From contig OX638292.1 of NCBI GenBank assembly GCA_951812285.1, forward strand, positions 1,221,008-1,285,007: 64,000 nt of DNA, in the 5' to 3' direction. Position 1 is the stretch's first letter, and each line of letters begins with the position of its first letter. Position numbers and translations under genes: made by a program. The notes beneath the pieces were generated by a model, which was given only the letters and a program-made list of their open reading frames with translations, had not been told where the DNA came from and made no database searches. The stretch comes from an uncultured Dehalococcoidia bacterium. GTDB lineage: Bacteria > Chloroflexota > Dehalococcoidia > Lucifugimonadales > UBA1127. Positions 57,171-64,000 of this stretch are shown in pieces.

Positions 57171-58010
57171 TTAGGACCGCTTCTCTTCAGCGTCGCCGGC
57201 AGCCTCCGCGTCGGAGGATGCAGCCTCGGTTGGAGCATCGGCCTCAGCTTCGGCGACGGTCTCCTCGGCAGGAGCGTCCTCAGCGGCGGGTTCCGCCTCT
57301 GCGACAGTCTCTTCAGCGGGAGCGTCCTCAGCGGCAGCCTCAGCTTCGGCGACGGGCTCCTCGGCAGGAGCCTCAGCTTCAGCGGCAGCCTCCTCGACGG
57401 GAGCGTCCTCAGCCGGGGCCGCTTCGGCAGCATCAGCGGTGTCTTCCGATGGAGCTTCGTCAGCGGCGGCCTCTGCAGCCTCGTCGACGGTCTCTTCCGC
57501 GGTGGCTTCGAGCTCGGCCTCAGCCTCTTCCGCGGAGATCTCCTCGACGAGCTCCTCCTCGGCAGCTGCGGCGGCTTCAGCGGCAGCGGCGGCTTCGGCA
57601 GCGGCGGCTTCAGCGGCGGCGGCAGCAGCGGCGACGGCCGCAGGGTTGACCTTCAGCCACGCCGGCAGGTTGATCTGTTCCTTGATGCGGGCGGCGCGGC
57701 CGGAGCGCTGTCGCAGGTAGTACAGCTTGGCGCGGCGGACCTTGCCGTAGCGCTGCACCTGCACCGACTCGATGTGCGGCGAGTACAGCGGGAAGGTGCG
57801 CTCCACGCCGAAGCCGCGGGTCACGCGGCGGACGGTGAAGCAGGCCGCGGCGCTCTTGCCGCCCATGCGCCGTATGACGACGCCCTGGAAGGGCTGCGTG
57901 CGGGTGCGCTCACCCTCGCGGACCTTGTAGTTGACCTGGACCGTGTCCCCGGCGCGAAACTCGGGGATATTCGGGTTCTTCGTGACTTCGACAAGGTGAT
58001 GGGCGTCCAT
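57171..58010 (-). CDS. rplS: 50S ribosomal protein L19 with long Ala/Glu tail
   Basis: 279 residues from the ATG at 58010 (GAGGGA upstream). The first 115 residues are an ordinary L19: [73 protein letters not shown]19 sits at the 30S-50S interface. The remaining 165 residues are almost only Ala and Glu with some Asp, Pro, Thr and Val, beginning with a poly-Ala helix (about 120-150) and continuing as an acidic region with internal repeats ([14 protein letters not shown] occurs twice in tandem). The standard length is about 115, so this extension more than doubles the protein and is strongly acidic on an otherwise basic protein. Confidence 0.95.
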   Translation of the reverse strand: MDAHHLVEVTKNPNIPEFRAGDTVQVNYKVREGERTRTQPFQGVVIRRMGGKSAAACFTVRRVTRGFGVERTFPLYSPHIESVQVQRYGKVRRAKLYYLRQRSGRAARIKEQINLPAWLKVNPAAVAAAAAAAEAAAAEAAAAAEAAAAAEEELVEEISAEEAEAELEATAEETVDEAAEAAADEAPSEDTADAAEAAPAEDAPVEEAAAEAEAPAEEPVAEAEAAAEDAPAEETVAEAEPAAEDAPAEETVAEAEADAPTEAASSDAEAAGDAEEKRS

Positions 58011-58190
58011 GCGGGTCCCTCTAGCTCTGTGAAATTGAGTGCAACCAGACAATGGTACACGAAAGGCAAACCAATGGGCAACGGGCGGGCCCTTGAAGGC
58101 TCCGAGCAACTAAGGATTCGCAGCGGCAGGGAGGAATTGCCATGGAAAATGCCGATGGCTACAGCACTAGAAGGCAAAGTGTCGGCAGCA

Positions 58191-58427
58191 CTAGTCGACA
58201 AAGACCTGCTGCACCAGCAGAGCAATGGATGACGCGGCGATGATTGCAGCAATCATCTGCGCCACGATCCACTTGATTAAGCGGTTCTCTACATTGGCAA
58301 TCGCCGTCGAGAGTTCGCCTCTCATCGTGGCAATTTCCGTGGCTAACTCGCGATGCTGACGCTCTTTCTCTAAGGCGTAAGCATGAAACCAATGAGGAAT
58401 ATTGCATTCAGTTGTCTGAGTGGACAT
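58191..58427 (-). CDS. small coiled-coil protein with C-terminal membrane segment
   Basis: 78 residues from an ATG preceded by GAGGTG. A charged helical region (ALEKERQHRELATEIATMRG ... ENRLIKW) likely forms a coiled coil, and a hydrophobic C-terminus (IVAQMIAAIIAASSIALLV) should anchor in the membrane. The layout resembles small DUF1640-like proteins, but I cannot assign a family with certainty. Function unknown. Confidence 0.6.
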   Translation of the reverse strand: MSTQTTECNIPHWFHAYALEKERQHRELATEIATMRGELSTAIANVENRLIKWIVAQMIAAIIAASSIALLVQQVFVD

Positions 58428-58635
58428 GGACGTCACCTCACATACTGCCCAGAATCCCCACTCACCTCCGCTCCCAGCTATGCAGCCTCAGGAATTGGTA
58501 CAGGGATTGCCACCACCTCCTGTGCTGCTAAAGGAATCATACACAATAATTGCGAGAATTAAACATTACAGGTCAACACGTAGTCCTCGCCCGAGAATCG
58601 CAGGGAAGGTCGTGGCGGCGCCTCGCACCAACCCC

Positions 58636-59214
58636 CTACTCGTACCAGACCGAGCCGAACACGTAGCCGTCGTGGCGCACAACCCAGGTGTGGCTCACGG
58701 TCGGCCACCCGGTGGTCGGGTGCCAGGAATGCTGATGTACCCAACGGCCACCCTCGGTGATCTCGATATCGCCCCAGTTGTTGCCCCAGTAGTCCCTGCC
58801 GAGGTTCTTGATGCCTTTGCCCAGAAGCGACTGGTCCTGGCTCGCGAGGAAGCGGTCCTGGGGACTCACCATGAACACGTGCCACGTCCCGTCGACGCTC
58901 CACGGGGAGAGGTAGTATTCAGCAGTCTCCGCCCAGCCTTCGGTCTCGTAGCGGCGAACGGCCTCGTCCACCATCGCCATAGTCCGCTCCGACGGTTCGA
59001 CCCAGGGAGGCTCGATGGCCACATCTTCCACGACCTCATCCTCGACTTCGGGCGCGTCCAGCGCGAGCAAGAGGGCAACGATGGAGAGCGCGACTGCAAT
59101 GAGCGCCAACACCAGCGAGACTCCGGCGATGAACCGGGGACTGCGCAGACCCCGCCGACGGATTGGCGCCGGCTCAGTGGGCATGTATCCGTATGGTCTA
59201 AGGTTCTTGCGCAT
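58636..59214 (-). CDS. membrane-anchored Cache-like sensor domain protein
   Basis: 192 residues. One transmembrane helix (about 28-52, FIAGVSLVLALIAVALSIVALLLAL) follows a short basic cytoplasmic tail. After an acidic linker comes an extracellular domain with a single-Cache-like pattern: helix MAMVDEAVRRYETEG, then WHVFMVSPQDRFLASQDQSLLGKGIKNLGRDYWG, WVHQHSWHPTTGWPTVSHTWVVRHDGYVFGSVWYE. There is no attached signalling domain, so it may only bind a ligand or work with a partner. No clear ribosome-binding site precedes the ATG. Confidence 0.72.
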   Translation of the reverse strand: MRKNLRPYGYMPTEPAPIRRRGLRSPRFIAGVSLVLALIAVALSIVALLLALDAPEVEDEVVEDVAIEPPWVEPSERTMAMVDEAVRRYETEGWAETAEYYLSPWSVDGTWHVFMVSPQDRFLASQDQSLLGKGIKNLGRDYWGNNWGDIEITEGGRWVHQHSWHPTTGWPTVSHTWVVRHDGYVFGSVWYE

Positions 59215-59279
59215 GTGTCTGCATCGCTGGGCAAGGGGGTCGGGAGGAGGCTACCTCACCGACATGGAAGCGCCCTATG

Positions 59280-61874
59280 CTAGGCCTTCGCCACCTGCAC
59301 GGGCATGACGTGGAGGCCCGGGACGCGCAGCATGGGGTCGTCGTCCGCGCTCTGGTCGAGGGCGATGGCAAGCTCGCCGAACAGCACCGTCGCCGAGACG
59401 ACGCCGCGCAGCGGGCCCGTCGTCCGCGCAAGCCCGCGGATACGGTGGCCGTTGGCTGCGACCTCGATGACGTCGCCCGGCGCGACGCCCATTGCCGAGG
59501 CATCGTCCGGGTGCAGCTCCAGCGCATCCTCACGGCGGATGGCGTTCTTGCCGTTGCTGCGCACCACCTCCACCTCGCCCACTGGCAGCGACAGCACCCG
59601 TCCCGGCGCGAAGAGGAACGGAGCGTCGCCATTGCGAGCTTGCATCGGGGGCAGCGGCGTCAGCTCGGCGCGTTCTGGCATCGACCACGCTATCTGCACG
59701 CCACCCGCGTCGAGGGCATCGTCAGTAGCGGCGGCATACGCGGGGACGGCCTCTCGAATGCCCTGCAACACCTCAGACGGGTGCCCGCCGAAGTCTGCCG
59801 CACCCAAGCGACGCGCGAGCTGCGTGAGAACGGAGTCGGCAGGCCGGGACTCGCCGACGGGATCGATGGCCGCGCGTCGCCGCAACGCCCAGCGGTCGAG
59901 GCTCGTCACTACACCATCCTCCTCCGCGAAGGAGGTCATCGGCAGCAGCACGTCGGCGGCCTCCGTCAGCTCGGACGGGAACATGGCCTGCACAACGAAA
60001 AAGTCCGTGTGGGTCAGCGCGTGGACGGCCTCCGACGTGAACAGCGCGCTGTCGCCGAGGACCATGGCAGCCTTGACGCCACCTTGCGCGATCGCCTCCA
60101 GAGACTGCGCCGCGCTCAACCCGTCGTCCCCCGCCGAGCAGCCCATATCGAGCGCCCCCTGGCTTGCGGCGCCGGGCCTCAGCGGGAACAGGCCGCTCGA
60201 GGGCTTGCCCACGTTGCCCGTCGCGAGGGCGAGGTTCACGAGCGCGTCGGTCACAGGCGCCCGCTCGTCCTGTGCAACGTTGTCCAGCGCGTAGACGATG
60301 CCCGCGCTGCCAGCTTGCGCGAATGCCCGCGCGGCGGAGGCAATCTTGTCAGCGCCGACGCCCGTCGCGTCGGCGACTGCGTCGATGCCGTAGCCCGCCA
60401 GCGACTCCCGCAGCGCGTCAATGCCGCCGGAGCATTCCGTGATGAACGTGTCGTCCTGCAGCCCCTCGTCGAGGATGACCCTGAGCATGCCGCCAACGAG
60501 CGCGCTCTCCGAGCCGGGGTAAGGCCGCAGCCACAGGTCGGCGTAGCGCGAAAGCTCAACCTCGCGCGTATCGATTACGATGAGCTTGCCGCCGGCCTTG
60601 TGCGCCTTCTTGATGGGGATTGCGGCGACGTTGTGCTCCTCAGTGACGTTGGCATTGACGACCAGCACGCATCCGGCGCTCTCCAGCTCGGCGACGGTCC
60701 CCGTCGCGGCCGCGGCTCCGAGTCGTCGGCCCAGCGGCTCGACGAGCTCCAGCCGGTGGTCAACCGAGAGGTCGACGTTGTTGGAGCCCATCACTTGGCG
60801 GGCGAATTTGCCCGCCAGATACGCCTGCTGGTTGGTGGCCCGCGGAGTCAGGAACAGCGAGAACGCCCCGTCCTTGTAGTCGGGCAGCCGGGACGCGATG
60901 GCCTCCAGCGCCTGCTCCCACGTCGCCTCGACCAGCTCGCCGTGCTGCCGCAGCATCGGCGTCTTGAGCCGGTTGCGGCTGTTGACGAACTCGTTGCCGA
61001 ACTTGCCCATGTAGCAGAGTTGCCCGGTGTTGACGGGCGACTCCCAGTCGCCGATGGAGCGGATGACGCGCCCGCGCCGGTCGACCTCAAGGTTGACCTG
61101 GCAGCCGACGGAGCAGTGCGTGCACGTGGTCTTGACCGTGGTGACGGCCTTGTCCCACTTGTGGTCGCGCTCCACAAGAGCACCGACGGGGCAGACGTCG
61201 ATGCACGCGCCGCAGAACTCGCAGCCCGACTCCAGCAGCGATATCCCCTGCGACGTGCCGACCAGCACCGTCCCGGACCGCTCGATCATCGCAATGGCGT
61301 CGTCGCCGCGCATTTCCTCGCAGACGCGGACGCAGCGCGCGCAGACGATGCAGAGGTTGTAGTCGCGGTCGTAGAAGGGGTCGCCCGTCTCCACCTGCAG
61401 GTTGCGGTAGTTGTAGGCCAGCGGCGACTCCATGTTGACGTTAACATAACGAACAGTGTCCTTGAGCTCACACCGCTCGTTCTTGGGGCAGACCACGCAG
61501 CGGTCCATGACTCGGACGTGGCGCAGGCAGATGTCCTGCGGCCCGCACAGCTCGATGCGGTGGCACGTCAGGCACCCGTGCGGGTGCTCCGAGAGCAGCA
61601 GCTCCAGCACGCTCTCCCGCAGGCCGCGAATCTCCGTGCCGAGCGTGTTTACCACCATCCCGTTCGCCACCGGCAGCGTGCACGACGCGGGTGTGCCGCG
61701 GCCGCCCTCAACCTCGACGCAGCACATGCGGCATGCGCCGTAGGGCTTCATGCCCGGCCAGTAGCACAGGTACGGGATGTACACGTTGTTGTCGATGGCT
61801 GCCTGCAGCACGGTCTGCCCCGGCTTGGCCTCGACCTCAACCCCGTCAATGGTGAGCTTTATGGGCTCCGTCAT
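59280..61874 (-). CDS. nuoG: NuoG-like Fe-S / molybdopterin-fold subunit
   Basis: 864 residues. An N-terminal plant-type [2Fe-2S] domain (CYWPGMKPYGACRMC...C), then H-x3-C-x2-C (HPHGCLTC), followed by additional cysteines (CGPQDIC, CVVCPKNERC), two 4Fe-4S sites (CIVCARCVRVC and CEFCGACIDVC), and the bis-MGD-type region with CTHCSVGC....C. Where formate dehydrogenases carry the Mo-binding Cys or Sec, this protein reads NNVDLSVDHRLELVEPL without Cys, so it should not be a formate dehydrogenase. Together with the NuoF- and NuoE-like genes directly upstream it fits the NADH-oxidising arm of complex I or an NAD-linked hydrogenase/dehydrogenase module. The gap to nuoF is only 21 bases. Confidence 0.9.
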   Translation of the reverse strand: MTEPIKLTIDGVEVEAKPGQTVLQAAIDNNVYIPYLCYWPGMKPYGACRMCCVEVEGGRGTPASCTLPVANGMVVNTLGTEIRGLRESVLELLLSEHPHGCLTCHRIELCGPQDICLRHVRVMDRCVVCPKNERCELKDTVRYVNVNMESPLAYNYRNLQVETGDPFYDRDYNLCIVCARCVRVCEEMRGDDAIAMIERSGTVLVGTSQGISLLESGCEFCGACIDVCPVGALVERDHKWDKAVTTVKTTCTHCSVGCQVNLEVDRRGRVIRSIGDWESPVNTGQLCYMGKFGNEFVNSRNRLKTPMLRQHGELVEATWEQALEAIASRLPDYKDGAFSLFLTPRATNQQAYLAGKFARQVMGSNNVDLSVDHRLELVEPLGRRLGAAAATGTVAELESAGCVLVVNANVTEEHNVAAIPIKKAHKAGGKLIVIDTREVELSRYADLWLRPYPGSESALVGGMLRVILDEGLQDDTFITECSGGIDALRESLAGYGIDAVADATGVGADKIASAARAFAQAGSAGIVYALDNVAQDERAPVTDALVNLALATGNVGKPSSGLFPLRPGAASQGALDMGCSAGDDGLSAAQSLEAIAQGGVKAAMVLGDSALFTSEAVHALTHTDFFVVQAMFPSELTEAADVLLPMTSFAEEDGVVTSLDRWALRRRAAIDPVGESRPADSVLTQLARRLGAADFGGHPSEVLQGIREAVPAYAAATDDALDAGGVQIAWSMPERAELTPLPPMQARNGDAPFLFAPGRVLSLPVGEVEVVRSNGKNAIRREDALELHPDDASAMGVAPGDVIEVAANGHRIRGLARTTGPLRGVVSATVLFGELAIALDQSADDDPMLRVPGLHVMPVQVAKA

Positions 61875-61895
61875 TCGCTTTGCCTCAACCCTCTA

Positions 61896-63662
61896 TCACG
61901 CTTTCGGCGTTGTCCCCGCGCCCTCCTCGACGTACCACCCAGCGACCGCCGTCGGCGACGTGCGCGTCGGCCGGTGGAAGCGCGCGGTGCAGCTTCCTGT
62001 CGGGCACCGGCCCTCTTCCAGGTGCACGCGGAAGTCCTCCTCAAAGTGCCGCAGCGACGAGCTGATGGGGTTGAACCCAAGCTGCCCGTGCCCGCACAGC
62101 GACCCCATGCCCATCGTCTTGCCGATGGTGCGCATCAGGTCGAGGTCCGCCGCCCGTCCCGCGTTCGACGCGATGCGCTCCAGCGTGTCGAGCAGGTGCG
62201 TCATGCCGAGCCGGCACGGGAAGCACTTGCCGCACGACTCGTATTGGCAGAAGGCGACCATATTCCACGCGAGGTCCACCGCGCACACGTCCTCGGACGC
62301 GACGATGATGCCGCCCGAGCCAAGGATCGCGCCTGCCTGCGACATCAACTCGTAGTCGAGCGTGATCTCGAGGCTGTCAGGGCCCAGCACGCCGCCCAGC
62401 GGCCCTCCGGTCTGCAGCAGCTTCACGGCGCCGCCGGACGCAACGCCCCCCGCGATGTCGTTGACAACTTGCCCCAGCGTCAGCCCAAAGGGAACTTCGT
62501 ACATGCCGGGGTAGTTGACGTCGCCGGTCAGGCACAGGATGGCCGTGCCCTTGCTCCGCTCGTAGCCGATCTCCGAGAACCACTCGCCGCCAAGCCGGAC
62601 GACCTCCGGCACGTAGGCCAGTGTCTTCACGTTGTTGATGTTGCTCGGGTTGCCCCACACGCCGGCCTGCGCCGGGAACGGTGGCCGGAAGCGCGGCATG
62701 GACCGCTTCCCCTCGATGGCCTCCATCAGCGCCGTCTCCTCGCCCGCAACGTAGGAGTCGCCGGTCAGTGCCACCTCCATGTCGAAGGAGAAGCCGGACC
62801 CCAGGATGTCCTCGCCAAGCAGCCCCTGCTCGTAGGCCTGCAGGATGGCCTCCTTGGCTCGGTCGATGGGGCCGTCGTGTCCGTGGCGGATGAAGATGTA
62901 GCCGTAGTTGGCGCCCGTGGCGCGCCCCGCGATAATCGTGCCCTCCACAACCGTGTGCGGGTCGCTCTCGATGAGCCCCTTGTCGTTGTAGGCGCCGGGG
63001 TCGCCCTCCTCGCAGTTGACCAGCACGTACTTGTTGGGCCGGTTGGAGCCCTGCAGGAAGCCCCACTTGACGCCGGTGGGGAAGGCCGCGCCGCCGCGCC
63101 CGCGCAGGCCGGAGCTCTTGATCTCCTCGATCAGCTCCTCCTGCGTCATGTCGGACAGCGACTTTGCGAGCCCCGCATACCCGCCCGCCGCGATGTACTC
63201 GCGGATGTCGCCCGGGTCGACCGAGCCGCAGTTGCGCGTCGCAATGCGCGCCTGCAGCCGCCACTGGTCGCCGTCCTCGATACGCGCGATGCTGTCGACC
63301 GAGCCCTCGCCAAGGGTGCCGAGAACCTCGCCCGCATCCTGCCAGCGCCCCGACGCCACTGCGTCGAGGATCGTCGGGACCTGCTGCGGCGTCACGTTGC
63401 GGTAGAAGACGCGAGGCCCGCCGGGCGCCTGCACGTCGACAAGCGGCTCAGCATAGCAGAAGCCGATGCACCCGACCTCCTGCACCGCGGCGTCCAACCC
63501 GCGTGAAGCGGCCTCGCCTCGCAGGGCGTCCAGCACGGCGAATGCCCCGGCCGCGTGCCCGCACAGCGCGACGCCGACGCGGATGCGCGTCCGCGACTCC
63601 TGCGCGGCCACGTGGGCCTGCGCGGCGTCCTGTATGCTCTGGAACTTCTCTGCAACGGTCAT
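61896..63662 (-). CDS. nuoF: NuoF-like NADH-binding subunit with N-terminal ferredoxin-like domain
   Basis: 588 residues from the ATG overlapping the NuoE-like stop by four bases. Residues about 25-110 are a thioredoxin-like [2Fe-2S] domain (VALCGHAAG...VGCIGFCYAEP), as in HoxF/HndC types. Then the NADH site SGLRGRGGAAFPTGVKW, the FMN region NCEEGDPGAYNDK and AGEETALMEAIEGKR, and a C-terminal 4Fe-4S site CGKCFPC...LCGHG. It transfers electrons from NADH to Fe-S clusters. The extra N-terminal domain is more usual in soluble NAD-linked hydrogenase and dehydrogenase modules than in classical complex I. Confidence 0.93.
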   Translation of the reverse strand: MTVAEKFQSIQDAAQAHVAAQESRTRIRVGVALCGHAAGAFAVLDALRGEAASRGLDAAVQEVGCIGFCYAEPLVDVQAPGGPRVFYRNVTPQQVPTILDAVASGRWQDAGEVLGTLGEGSVDSIARIEDGDQWRLQARIATRNCGSVDPGDIREYIAAGGYAGLAKSLSDMTQEELIEEIKSSGLRGRGGAAFPTGVKWGFLQGSNRPNKYVLVNCEEGDPGAYNDKGLIESDPHTVVEGTIIAGRATGANYGYIFIRHGHDGPIDRAKEAILQAYEQGLLGEDILGSGFSFDMEVALTGDSYVAGEETALMEAIEGKRSMPRFRPPFPAQAGVWGNPSNINNVKTLAYVPEVVRLGGEWFSEIGYERSKGTAILCLTGDVNYPGMYEVPFGLTLGQVVNDIAGGVASGGAVKLLQTGGPLGGVLGPDSLEITLDYELMSQAGAILGSGGIIVASEDVCAVDLAWNMVAFCQYESCGKCFPCRLGMTHLLDTLERIASNAGRAADLDLMRTIGKTMGMGSLCGHGQLGFNPISSSLRHFEEDFRVHLEEGRCPTGSCTARFHRPTRTSPTAVAGWYVEEGAGTTPKA

Positions 63663-64000
63663 CGCTGGTGACCCCCGTTTCGGCCCGCAGCACGCAGTCC
63701 GGCGACGAGCGCGTCGACGGCCTCGGCGCTCGCCCGGCCGAGCAGGTGGTGGTCGGCGGACACGACAGGCGCCTGGCCGCACGCGCCGAGGCACGTGTTA
63801 TATCGGAGTGTGACGGCGCCGTCGGCGGTGTCGCCCTCGCCGTCAAGGCCGAGGGCGTCGTGGACGCGCTCGAGGAGTCGCTGCGCGCCCATCAAGTGGC
63901 ACGTCGGGCCCCAGCACACCTCGACCATATGCGTGCCGGGGGGAGAGAATCGAAAGTTGGGGTAGAAGGATGCGACGGCCCAGACGTCGTTCTGGGTGAC
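63659..64000 (-). CDS. nuoE: NuoE-like [2Fe-2S] subunit, start outside window
   Basis: Partial: the frame runs open through the right window edge. The visible part begins VTQNDVWAVASFYPNFRF, the conserved NuoE helix-turn segment, so an internal ATG at 63928 is not the true start. The four ligands of the [2Fe-2S] cluster are C-x4-C in VCWGPTCH and C-x3-C in YNTCLGACG. It passes electrons within the NADH dehydrogenase module and overlaps nuoF by four bases. Confidence 0.92.
   Translation of the reverse strand, partial: VTQNDVWAVASFYPNFRFSPPGTHMVEVCWGPTCHLMGAQRLLERVHDALGLDGEGDTADGAVTLRYNTCLGACGQAPVVSADHHLLGRASAEAVDALVAGLRAAGRNGGHQR

Noticed and set aside
59280..61874. Formate dehydrogenase alpha subunit with Sec
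   Set aside because: There is no in-frame TGA, and the Cys/Sec Mo-ligand position is not conserved, so a NuoG-like role is more likely despite selB in the window.
1..64000. CRISPR arrays, rRNA genes, prophage or transposase genes
   Set aside because: I saw no regularly spaced short repeats, no rRNA-like sequence and no recognisable transposase or phage structural genes on either strand.

Overview
The window is GC-rich bacterial chromosome carrying housekeeping genes alongside several very large exported proteins. Its mix of contents suggests a member of the Chloroflexota, possibly the SAR202/Dehalococcoidia side: dprA-topA-xerC order, a separate OGG-type glycosylase, HerA-NurA, CaiB/HpcH/Rieske/DUF3500 catabolic genes, and giant FN3/Calx-beta/RCC1 surface proteins. 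This placement is inference; no rRNA gene is present to settle it.

Layout. 1-20.6 kb holds a surface-protein locus: an RCC1-repeat protein (5' end outside the window), a protein of about 19 FN3-like repeats on the opposite strand, a lipoprotein resembling a protease prodomain, and a 3186-residue protein with two kexin-like S8 domains, the first catalytically dead by sequence. A fourth giant protein, with a gluzincin-like HELAH motif, lies at 49.9-54.3 kb. All four end in the same C-terminal module (GFGPAP linker, cadherin-like domain, one EF-hand-like loop, AVKDYF...LIKLYF tail). 20.8-30.4 kb holds a hydrolase, tRNA-Ser(GGA), dprA (three apparent single-base insertions), topA (disturbed 5' end), xerC, a DnaQ-DinG fusion and ogg.

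30.4-41.4 kb is mostly on the minus strand. It includes a thioredoxin-fold ArsC/Spx-like gene with an in-frame TGA exactly where the first redox cysteine is expected (U-T-T-C), followed at once by a 16-bp hairpin that fits the bacterial SECIS description. The same window encodes SelB, the selenocysteine-specific elongation factor, first in an apparent five-gene unit selB-DUF429-nurA-HAS-barrel protein-herA. Between them are a CCA-adding-type nucleotidyltransferase, an MFS transporter, an SDR and a VapBC pair.

41.4-49.9 kb is accessory: a DUF559 nuclease gene boxed by perfect 39-bp inverted repeats, a Rieske oxygenase, a CaiB-HpcH CoA pair, a DUF4389 membrane protein, a CMD-family protein, DUF3500, and a DUF998-like membrane gene flanked by a 154-bp direct duplication of the DUF3500 3' end. 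54.6-64 kb returns to core functions: priA, rplS with a long Ala/Glu tail, a small coiled-coil/TM protein, a Cache-like protein, and an NADH dehydrogenase module (NuoG-, NuoF- and partial NuoE-like).

The strongest second-look items are the putative selenoprotein with SECIS and selB in one window, the live/dead tandem kexin protein with its separate prodomain-like lipoprotein, the shared C-terminal module, and the DUF559 inverted-repeat element.
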